Positions 1-5,544 of a stretch of 5,544 nucleotides of DNA are shown here, piece after piece. The translations under genes and the position numbers were made by a program. How positions within the stretch are numbered: position 1 is the stretch's first letter; each line of letters starts with the position of its first letter. The notes beneath the pieces are model-generated. The model was not told where the DNA came from. It worked only from the letters and a program-made list of their open reading frames with translations, and searched no databases. This DNA is from Bacillota bacterium (lineage in GTDB: Bacteria; Bacillota; Clostridia; Acetivibrionales; DSM-2933): contig JAEZNF010000409.1 of NCBI GenBank assembly GCA_023441845.1, forward strand, positions 1-5,544, given 5' to 3'.

Positions 1-13
1 CTACATACAGGTC

Positions 14-39
14 TAAACAATGCTATTAATCATTGTCTA
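14..39 (-). other. Weak hairpin over the end of the small frame
   Basis: TAGACAATG (39-31) can pair with CATTGTTTA (22-14) around an 8-base loop, with one G-T wobble. The stem is AT-rich and is not followed by a T-run, so it is a poor Rho-independent terminator. It covers the stop codon of the broken frame. Confidence 0.25.
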
Positions 40-178
40 TATCTTTAAGATCTAGGTTTAGTTCTCTCGCGATATTCTTCAAAGATATAATGTTATTCAA
101 AGTATACTCAAGTTCCTTACCGGAATAAAATTTTTATTTATTGCACTACTTCGGTTCTTCCTGTTTTGTTGTGTTCAT
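26..178 (-). pseudogene. Small frame downstream of the PKS, broken by two in-frame stops
   Basis: An ATG at 178-176 follows AAGGGG at 194-189 with a 10-base spacing, a plausible ribosome-binding site. It reads MNTTKQEEPK, then TAG (148-146), CNK and TAA (136-134). The same frame then stays open for 35 codons to TAA at 28-26, with protein-like composition (KFYSGKELEYTLNNI, then SLKNIARELNLDLKDIDND). The continuity of one frame across both stops suggests a decayed gene for a protein of about 50 residues, the next gene after the PKS. Alternatives are a 10-residue leader or micro-ORF, a short protein starting at an internal TTG (100-98), or chance. I do not recognise the family. Confidence 0.35.
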
Positions 179-270
179 AATAACCGTACCCCTTTTCTAA
201 ATAGATAGATTAACTTTTAGATAAACCAGATAAATACAAGGTATTTTTCATAATACTTATACTCAAGTTC
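103..270. repeat. 13-bp direct repeat flanking the start of the small frame
   Basis: TATACTCAAGTTC occurs at 103-115 and again at 258-270 on the plus strand, 155 bases apart. On the minus strand both copies encode ELEY in their local open frame: the distal copy lies in the frame that continues from the PKS after its stop, the proximal copy in the broken small frame. A perfect 13-mer twice in under 300 bases is more than expected by chance, even in AT-rich DNA, and may mark a small duplication. No function can be assigned. Confidence 0.5.
189..198 (-). promoter_or_regulatory. Possible ribosome-binding site of the small downstream frame
   Basis: AGAAAAGGGG on the minus strand ends 10 bases before the ATG at 178-176. 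It is the only strong G-rich run in the 117 bases after the PKS stop, which otherwise contains almost only A and T. It suggests that translation once began, or still begins, at this ATG. Confidence 0.4.
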
Positions 271-294
271 ACAAATCTTATATATTAACTTTAT

Positions 295-3200
295 TCAATC
301 ATTTATATCCTTTTGTTTTTGAATAATTTGCGATAATTCTTTAAAGAACAATTGGTAATATTCAACTTCATTATTATAAAGACACTCCAACTTATCTACA
401 ATATGTACCATAGCTTTTTCATTATACCTTTTCGATATAAGATATTTCATTAAGTAAGCCCTGGTAATACTGATATTTTGAATGATTTGTTCCAACTCTG
501 ATTTACCTTTATAAGAAGGTCCTAATAATTTCTGATTTTTATAATCTTCCAGATATTTTGACCGTATTATATTATTAAGCATGAATATTAAGTCGTTTAT
601 ATTGTTTTGAAGCATTTCCTCATTTACAACAATTTTAGAAAAATTCTGTGTAGCCTTCTTAAGACCTTCCAATCTTCTAAAAAGCAGCTCTTTATGTTTT
701 ATATAATATTTTGCCATCAAAAGTAATTGATCTTGTATAACAAACTCACTTCTTTTAAAATACCTGGTCTCCTCTTTTTTATAAAACTCATAATAAATTG
801 GTGTATTCATTTCTACATGGAAGTTTTTCAAATAACCTTCATATGCATTAGAAATCTCTGAATATTTTATTCTACGCTTCTCATAAGTAAGGCTATCTGC
901 GTCCAGCTGCTCAACAATCAAAAACTCACCTGTAATGTTATCATATCCAAAGAATAAAAGAGTATGGGGAAGATGCTGCCTATAAAACAAATCTTTCCTA
1001 ATAGATTCATAATAACCATCTACCCATAAAATAACGGGCATACCCGCATCAATAGCCTTTTTTATCCGGTTTATTATATCCTCACAGTAATCCATAGTCC
1101 GGTACTCAATACCATACTCCCCTAACAACTCTTGTAAAGTTTTATACGGAAGATATTCAACATCAAAAAATGGTATAAACTGGCTCACCCGCTTCTCGGC
1201 TTCATATATGTTTTGTTCATTTGCAAAATTCTTAGCCGTATTTGATTCAAAATACTCCCTATAGATAATAATATCGTTAGTAATTATAGGTAATATTGGA
1301 GCGTTGAAATATTTCAAAACCGGGAATAGAGAATTAAAAAAACAACTTTTGAAAAAGATCTCATTAAATGGCTCAATGTTGCTTAGTGTACAAAAGTCAC
1401 AATCCTGTTGAGAAGATTCCTTCGACAAAAGCGTATCTTTTTTAATATCACCTTTCTCTAAAGTATTTTTATCAATATAATCAGATAATTCTGAAATTGA
1501 TGGATAGGCAAAAACATCAGAAATATTTATTATCCCGGGATATACACTTTCAATTTCACTTAAGAGCTGCGTAGCCAGTATCGAATCTCCTCCTATACTG
1601 CTAAAGCTATCAAAAACATTAATTTCTGTCACTTCCAGAACCTTGCCCCAGATCTTGCTTAATTGAATTTCTGTATTACTAAACTGCTTTTTTCCTTTTA
1701 TCAAAACATTATTAGGATTGTTTTCATCTTTTACGGATTCAGTAAAAACAGTGTTTGCCTTTTTCTCATTTATGATACTTTCCGAACAAATGAAAAGGCC
1801 ATGATTATCCATTAATTGAGCAACTTCCGTATTTAACTCACCTATCATCACATCAGAAATTTTTAGTCTCATCACAATTTCCAATGCTCTCAATGCATTT
1901 ATTGTTGAAATCGGCTTGAATAAGCCGTTATCATCAACGGCATTCATTTTAAATGCCATTCCGGTTTCCCTCCAGGATGGCCAATGAATAGATAAACATG
2001 GCTTTCCTTTGCTTTGTCTGTAATAAGCAAAAGCATCCAAGAAAGCATTTGCAGCAGCATAATCCCCTTGACCCGCATCACCTGTTACAGATAAGATCGA
2101 AGAGTATAGAATAAAAAATTTCAAATTATCCCCGGCTGTGTGCTTATGCAGATTAACTGTACCGTAGACTTTTGGTGCCAGAACATTTTTAAAGCTCTCA
2201 TATTCCTTTTTAAAGAGGAAGCCTTCCCCAGCTATTCCGGCGGCGTGAATGATCCCATCAATTTTACCGTATTTATTTCTTATATCTTTGATAACCGTAG
2301 CTATTTGGCTTTCTTTGGCAACATCCGCACAATAACATATTACTTGTGAGCCAGCAGCCTCTATTTCTCTAATCATTCGAATGACATTACACAATTTTGG
2401 ATTGTCTGATTGCTCTAAAATTAAATCCCATATCTCCCGATTCGGTATTTGTGTTCGGCTTACCAGCGCTAATATCACCTGGTTTTGTAAAGCAATATAT
2501 TTGGCTGTTTCAAGTCCTAATCCACCCGTCCCGCCTGTAATAATAATAACATCCTGGGCAGAAATTTCATTACTCGATTCTATGGAATCTGAATATTCGA
2601 CTTTAATCATCTTTTGGTGGTACCTTGCTCTATTTCTATACACAGTTATACAGTGGTATTCCGATGAATAAATCTCATCCAAAAGAAGTTGCGAATCGAT
2701 ATGTTCATCTATATCAATATGTCTGCACCTTATGTTGGAGTATTCTCGTGTAATTACCTTACCAAGAGCTGAAAGCATTGCCTTTTCCGGGCAGATCTCT
2801 TCTTGGTTTGTAACAGCAAAAGCACCTTTAGAAATTATTACAATATCTATCACTTTATTGAAACCATTTTTCAAAAGGGCTTTAGTCATATATACAAGGC
2901 TATAAGCCCCCCTATTCAAAGAAAGCTCCAGTTCATCAAAATCGCCATTCGTTTCTTTGTGTGTATTAGTCACCATATACAAAATTTTTGCTACATCTTT
3001 ATCTTTTAACTCTTCAAACAGCTTATTATAACTATATTCATCTCCATTTATGCTATAGTGACTATCACTTGACTTTCGAAACACATCTCCCCAACCAACT
3101 TCAATCGCTTTTCCGTCAGAATCCATCAATACCTTGGTAAGATAGTTTCCAATATCACTATCGTCATTAAAAATGACAGATACTCCCTTAGCAGCCTCTT

Positions 3201-5544
3201 TATTCTTATTTTCACCGGCTTCATTCCATACAAGCTGATATAATAATGGGTTACGGTTATATAATGTTTTAAAGGTTTCTTCTGAATGATCTACTCGTTT
3301 TATAGTATAATCGCAAATATCAGCAATTACATCCCCATTTAAATCTATTAGAGTTACATTAAATGTAATAGTTTCCTGAGATCCCGATCCATTCTCTCTT
3401 TTTCTAATATAGCTGTAAAAAGTATTTGGTATCGTTTTAAAAACCTTCAGGCTTTTATAAAGATATGGCAGATACATACCTTTGCCTATGCTTTGACTAA
3501 CTACATTTACTGCATTATCAAGAAGTGATGGATGTAATTCATATTCGTATATATCATTCGAAAATTCTTTAGGCAATGTCAGCTTTAATAACATTTTGTC
3601 CTGACACATAGATGCTTTTCCCAAATTCCACCACCTTGGACCAAATTCAAACGCTTCTTCAGATGATTTTAAATTAAATTGTATCTCTTCTCCGCTACAT
3701 TCATTAATTAACTCTTCGAGGGCATATACACTACCTTTTTCCTGGCTCAATGCAACCCTACCTTCACAATGCTTCACCCATGCAGCATCAGTAGTTTTGC
3801 TTACAATAATGAATTGGTAAAATCCTTTTTCTTTTTTCACTAATGTGTGAAGTTCCCTTTTTTCACCTTCCGGCATAAATAAAGGGTTTAAAAATGCCAC
3901 ATTAGTAAACTCCAATGGTTTCCCCTGAAAGTAAGTCTTTGTTGCCTGCTTCGCCATTTCAATAAATGCAGTACCCGGAAGGACACAATTCCCTAATATT
4001 TTATGATCATAAAGTACCCAATGTTGTTTGGAGTCCAGTATGGTCTCATAAATATCTTGCTCAAAGGTCTGAACCAAGCATCGATCCAAAAGTGAACACT
4101 CTATTTCTTTGGTCTCCTGTTCAGAATCTGCTTTTTTAACTGCTGACCTAGGCTGGACCCAATATCGCCCTTTTTCCAAAGGATATCCGGGAATACTGAT
4201 TCGCCTTAGCTTATCATCCTTATACACCAAGTCCCAATCTATATCTGCCCCTTTTGCATAAAGCATGCAAATACCCTCCAGCAGCTCTCCTCTTTTCCTC
4301 CCACTTTGCAACCACTGCAGCACTTTCTCCTCAAGTTTCAAAGAAAGGCTCTTTTTTTCTTCTTCTGTAAGTTCACCCTCATCTCTATTCTTTTTATTTG
4401 CAGGAACTATTTGATGTTCTCCAAAATATATACCTTCTATGTCCTTAAGTTTTATAAATTCCTCTGGCTCAATAACTTCCAATGAGTCTATCATGGATTT
4501 TAAATGCTCGCGGTTTTTAGGTAACATGACTATCCGGAAAGGATAATGGCCTCGTCCTGTATTTGCTGTATAACAAAACTCCTCTATTGTATTATTAGGC
4601 TCTTTTTCTAAAAAATCATGATACTTTTCGATTATTTTTTTTAATGCTTTTTTACTTTTTGCTGAAATAGTTAATATTGAAGCCCCTTCTGAAAGATTCT
4701 CAGGTCTTTCTATGACAGGTGCCTCCTTTAAAACAATATGACAATTAGTCCCACTAAATCCAAATGAACTTACCCCGGCTCTTCTTGGTTTATCGTTAGA
4801 CTCCCATGTAGTTGTCCTATCCAGAAGATATACAGGTGAATTACAAAAGTTTATATAAGGGTTAGGTTGGTCAAAATTAATAGTTAATGGGATTTTCTTG
4901 TATTTCAAAGCTAATACAACCTTTAACAAAGATGCCAATCCTGATGCAGCAACCAAATGCCCAATATTCGTTTTCACTGCACCAATCGCACAAAATTGTT
5001 TCTTTGATGTAAATTGTTTAAAAGCATTAGTCAAAGCTTTGATTTCAATTGGATCACCTAAAATAGTTCCTGTTCCATGTGCTTCTATGTATGAAATGTC
5101 TTCAGGATTAATACGTGCATTCTTCCATGCTTGTATTAATACATCAGTCTGTGCTTCAGGGTTTGGAGCTGTAATACCATTGGATGCTCCGTCATTATTA
5201 ATTGCACTTCCCTCAATAACTGCATAAATGTTGTCTCTATCAGCAATAGCTTTTCGAAGAGGTTTTAGTAATACCGCACAAACCCCTTCACTCCAAACCG
5301 ATCCATTTGCATTTTTACTGAATGTGCACACTTTAGCATCTTCAGATTCTGCCATATTCAATGAACCATTTTTTAAAGGTGAGAACATAATATTCAACCC
5401 ACCTGCAATTGCCATTGAACAATCATGATTCTTTATTGCCTGACATGCCGTATGAAGTGCTACAAGTCCTGATGAACAAGCAGTATCAATAACAAGACTG
5501 GGCCCCTGGAGGTTAAAAGCATATGATATCCGACTGGATAATAT
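295..5544 (-). CDS. Trans-AT type modular polyketide synthase, KS-(no AT)-DH-KR-ACP-BtrH-like C-terminus; 5' end outside window
   Basis: This is the C-terminal 1749 residues of a multidomain PKS acting in the cytoplasm on carrier-bound acyl chains. The frame is open to the window edge. The first ATG in view (base 5415, residue 44) cannot be the start, because the 43 residues before it contain the KS active site DTACSSG with Cys23. Domains, numbered from residue 1 at base 5544: KS about 1-276, linker without AT about 277-483, DH about 488-751, KR about 765-1243, carrier about 1288-1359, BtrH-like domain about 1393-1578, helical tail to 1749. The stop is TGA at 297-295. There is no GHSxG acyltransferase motif anywhere, so malonyl loading probably comes from a separate AT. 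There is no thioesterase, so release is probably by the C-terminal domain or a separate enzyme. The PKS assignment is very secure. The trans-AT type follows from domain content. The product is unknown, and further modules may lie upstream. Confidence 0.97.
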   Translation of the reverse strand: MLSSRISYAFNLQGPSLVIDTACSSGLVALHTACQAIKNHDCSMAIAGGLNIMFSPLKNGSLNMAESEDAKVCTFSKNANGSVWSEGVCAVLLKPLRKAIADRDNIYAVIEGSAINNDGASNGITAPNPEAQTDVLIQAWKNARINPEDISYIEAHGTGTILGDPIEIKALTNAFKQFTSKKQFCAIGAVKTNIGHLVAASGLASLLKVVLALKYKKIPLTINFDQPNPYINFCNSPVYLLDRTTTWESNDKPRRAGVSSFGFSGTNCHIVLKEAPVIERPENLSEGASILTISAKSKKALKKIIEKYHDFLEKEPNNTIEEFCYTANTGRGHYPFRIVMLPKNREHLKSMIDSLEVIEPEEFIKLKDIEGIYFGEHQIVPANKKNRDEGELTEEEKKSLSLKLEEKVLQWLQSGRKRGELLEGICMLYAKGADIDWDLVYKDDKLRRISIPGYPLEKGRYWVQPRSAVKKADSEQETKEIECSLLDRCLVQTFEQDIYETILDSKQHWVLYDHKILGNCVLPGTAFIEMAKQATKTYFQGKPLEFTNVAFLNPLFMPEGEKRELHTLVKKEKGFYQFIIVSKTTDAAWVKHCEGRVALSQEKGSVYALEELINECSGEEIQFNLKSSEEAFEFGPRWWNLGKASMCQDKMLLKLTLPKEFSNDIYEYELHPSLLDNAVNVVSQSIGKGMYLPYLYKSLKVFKTIPNTFYSYIRKRENGSGSQETITFNVTLIDLNGDVIADICDYTIKRVDHSEETFKTLYNRNPLLYQLVWNEAGENKNKEAAKGVSVIFNDDSDIGNYLTKVLMDSDGKAIEVGWGDVFRKSSDSHYSINGDEYSYNKLFEELKDKDVAKILYMVTNTHKETNGDFDELELSLNRGAYSLVYMTKALLKNGFNKVIDIVIISKGAFAVTNQEEICPEKAMLSALGKVITREYSNIRCRHIDIDEHIDSQLLLDEIYSSEYHCITVYRNRARYHQKMIKVEYSDSIESSNEISAQDVIIITGGTGGLGLETAKYIALQNQVILALVSRTQIPNREIWDLILEQSDNPKLCNVIRMIREIEAAGSQVICYCADVAKESQIATVIKDIRNKYGKIDGIIHAAGIAGEGFLFKKEYESFKNVLAPKVYGTVNLHKHTAGDNLKFFILYSSILSVTGDAGQGDYAAANAFLDAFAYYRQSKGKPCLSIHWPSWRETGMAFKMNAVDDNGLFKPISTINALRALEIVMRLKISDVMIGELNTEVAQLMDNHGLFICSESIINEKKANTVFTESVKDENNPNNVLIKGKKQFSNTEIQLSKIWGKVLEVTEINVFDSFSSIGGDSILATQLLSEIESVYPGIINISDVFAYPSISELSDYIDKNTLEKGDIKKDTLLSKESSQQDCDFCTLSNIEPFNEIFFKSCFFNSLFPVLKYFNAPILPIITNDIIIYREYFESNTAKNFANEQNIYEAEKRVSQFIPFFDVEYLPYKTLQELLGEYGIEYRTMDYCEDIINRIKKAIDAGMPVILWVDGYYESIRKDLFYRQHLPHTLLFFGYDNITGEFLIVEQLDADSLTYEKRRIKYSEISNAYEGYLKNFHVEMNTPIYYEFYKKEETRYFKRSEFVIQDQLLLMAKYYIKHKELLFRRLEGLKKATQNFSKIVVNEEMLQNNINDLIFMLNNIIRSKYLEDYKNQKLLGPSYKGKSELEQIIQNISITRAYLMKYLISKRYNEKAMVHIVDKLECLYNNEVEYYQLFFKELSQIIQKQKDIND
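298..810 (-). other. Helical C-terminal tail of the synthase, function unknown
   Basis: Residues about 1579-1749. It is rich in Lys, Glu, Leu, Ile, Asn and Tyr, with long probable helices (for example around QDQLLLMAKYYIKHKELLFR and YNNEVEYYQLFFKELSQI). No membrane segment or catalytic motif was recognised. BtrH itself has a second domain after its N-terminal one (a DUF4872-type region, as far as I recall), so this may be its diverged equivalent and part of the acceptor site. A docking region for a partner protein is another possibility. It lacks the compact acidic or basic coiled-coil pair typical of short PKS docking domains. Confidence 0.45.
811..1368 (-). other. BtrH-like (cysteine-peptidase-like fold) putative acyl-transfer or release domain
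   Basis: Residues about 1393-1578. Two blocks recall the N-terminal domain family of BtrH, the butirosin enzyme that moves an acyl group from the carrier protein BtrI to an aminoglycoside amine. Block one is SCFFNSLFPVLKYFNAPI, with candidate nucleophile Cys1401 (codon 1344-1342) at the start of a helix. Block two is AGMPVILWVDGYYE followed by HLPHTLLFFGYDNITGEF, with Asp1509, His1524, His1527 and Asp1535. A Cys near the start and a PHT...GYD block before a beta strand is how papain-like folds place Cys, His and Asp. Placement behind the carrier and the lack of a thioesterase fit a role in off-loading the chain to an amine or other nucleophile. The family match is from memory of motifs, and the activity is inferred. 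Confidence 0.6.
1468..1683 (-). other. Acyl/peptidyl carrier domain with GGDS phosphopantetheine site
   Basis: Residues about 1288-1359, a four-helix carrier. The attachment Ser is Ser1321 in FSSIGGDSILATQL (codon TCG, bases 1584-1582). The end is marked by ISDVFAYPSISELSDYI. The LGGDS-like form is commoner in NRPS carriers and hybrid synthases than in plain PKS carriers, which usually read GxDS. It has no Trp near the Ser, so there is no sign of the beta-branching carrier type. It is the only carrier in view and directly precedes the BtrH-like domain, to which it probably hands its chain. Confidence 0.93.
1816..3252 (-). other. Ketoreductase (KR) domain, structural plus catalytic halves
   Basis: Residues about 765-1243. 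NADPH-dependent reduction of the 3-keto group. The N-terminal half (about 768-988) is the non-binding Rossmann-like structural subdomain, starting at LLYQLVW. The catalytic half opens with ITGGTGGLG (TGGTGGLG at residues 1003-1010). The catalytic set is complete: Lys1125 in APKVYG, Ser1149, Tyr1162 and Asn1166 in GDYAAAN, with the normal 13-residue Ser-to-Tyr spacing. HWPSW followed by TGM resembles the WPLW...GGM motif frequent in trans-AT KRs. The LDD signature of B-type KRs reads AGE (1105-1107) and the A-type Trp is Thr, so the product stereochemistry is not certain. Absence of the Asp leans towards A-type. Confidence 0.93.
3292..4083 (-). other. Dehydratase (DH) domain, double hot-dog type, with an unusual second motif
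   Basis: Residues about 488-751. It would remove water from a 3-hydroxyacyl-carrier intermediate. The first motif HxxxGxxxxP is intact: His514, Gly518 and Pro523 in HKILGNCVLP. The catalytic Asp is present as Asp676 in HPSLLDNAVN (codon 3519-3517). The residue four positions later, normally Gln or His, is Asn680 (3507-3505). The usual YGPxF motif reads FGPRWW at residues 634-639. The His/Asp dyad suggests the domain may be active, but these changes leave room for reduced activity or a different role. It sits between the AT-less linker and the KR, as in ordinary KS-DH-KR-ACP modules. Confidence 0.85.
4096..4716 (-). other. Post-KS linker with the acyltransferase missing
   Basis: Residues about 277-483. 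The first part (LTISAKSKKALKKIIEKYHD, then CYTANTGRGHYPFRIVML) is the KS-to-AT adaptor seen in modular PKSs. The last part (LYAKGADIDWDLVY, then ISIPGYPLEKGRYWV) is the post-AT linker. Between them lie only about 85 mostly charged residues instead of the roughly 300 of an AT, with no GHSxG. This is the usual layout of an AT-less module, in which a free-standing AT supplies malonyl units. Such an AT would have to be encoded outside this window. Confidence 0.85.
4717..5544 (-). other. Ketosynthase (KS) domain, N-terminus cut by window edge
   Basis: Decarboxylative Claisen condensation domain, residues 1 to about 276. The triad is complete: nucleophile Cys23 in DTACSSG (bases 5478-5476), His156 in EAHGTGT (5079-5077) and His196 in KTNIGH (4959-4957). 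The end is marked by the usual GVSSFGFSGTNCHIVL stretch. Roughly 170 residues of a normal KS of about 430 residues lie beyond the window. Because the Cys is intact, this is predicted to be an elongating KS and not a KSQ or a non-elongating KS0. The WSEG in place of the common GEG, the form TACSSG, and NNDGASNGITAPN look like KSs of hybrid NRPS/PKS and trans-AT lines, as remembered and not searched. Confidence 0.97.

Noticed and set aside
152..186. CGGTT/AACCG inverted repeat around the small-frame ATG as a terminator or attenuator
   Set aside because: Only five base pairs with a loop of about 25 bases and no T-run; too weak to support.
195..225. TCTAAA/TTTAGA inverted repeat between the PKS stop and the small frame as a terminator
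   Set aside because: Six AT-rich pairs with a 14-base loop and no T-run; not convincing as a terminator.
298..1404. C-terminal region as a thioesterase, terminal reductase or condensation domain
   Set aside because: No GxSxG, no Rossmann GxxGxxG and no HHxxxDG motif is present after the carrier.
4635..4642. Run of eight A (minus strand) in the post-KS linker as a programmed slippage site
   Set aside because: The frame continues without break on both sides into recognisable domains, and there is no alternative frame of note. Such runs are expected in AT-rich DNA.
5413..5415. ATG in the PKS frame as the start of the gene
   Set aside because: The frame stays open to the window edge, and the 43 residues before this ATG contain the KS active-site Cys. 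The true start lies outside the window.
2140..5428. Several plus-strand open frames of 66-109 codons
   Set aside because: They lie antisense inside the continuous PKS frame, have no recognisable motif, and are explained as shadows of the minus-strand gene.

Overview
The window holds the 3' (C-terminal) part of one large modular polyketide synthase (PKS) gene on the minus strand. It covers bases 295-5544, is open at the right edge, and shows 1749 residues plus a stop. The sequence is AT-rich, with AAA/GAA/ATA-rich codon use and Shine-Dalgarno-like G-rich sites. That fits a low-GC Bacillota genome, either a clostridial lineage or a Paenibacillus/Bacillus-type one. The organism cannot be named from this sequence alone.

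Reading along the minus strand, the synthase shows these parts in order. First is a ketosynthase (KS) with all three catalytic residues but a missing N-terminus. Next is a post-KS linker in which no acyltransferase (AT) is present, only the sequences that normally flank one. Then come a dehydratase-like domain (DH), a full-length ketoreductase (KR) and a carrier protein of the GGDS type. Last is a C-terminal region of about 370 residues with no thioesterase motif. Its first half resembles the N-terminal domain of the butirosin acyltransferase BtrH, which has a cysteine-peptidase-like arrangement, and its second half is a charged helical tail. This reads as an AT-less (trans-AT type) extension module, probably the last on its chain. 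The likely flow is extension by the KS, reduction by the KR, possible dehydration by the DH, and transfer from the carrier to an unknown acceptor by the BtrH-like domain.

The 294 bases downstream of the stop (window 1-294) contain no intact gene. They hold a short frame that starts with a good ribosome-binding site and ATG but is broken by two in-frame stops, after which it reads on as a protein-like stretch. They also hold a 13-bp direct repeat and a weak hairpin. No promoter was recognised: the start of the PKS gene lies outside the window. No RNA gene, mobile element or CRISPR array was seen.

The most interesting element is the BtrH-like domain fused directly behind the terminal carrier, a candidate unconventional chain-release or acyl-transfer domain.
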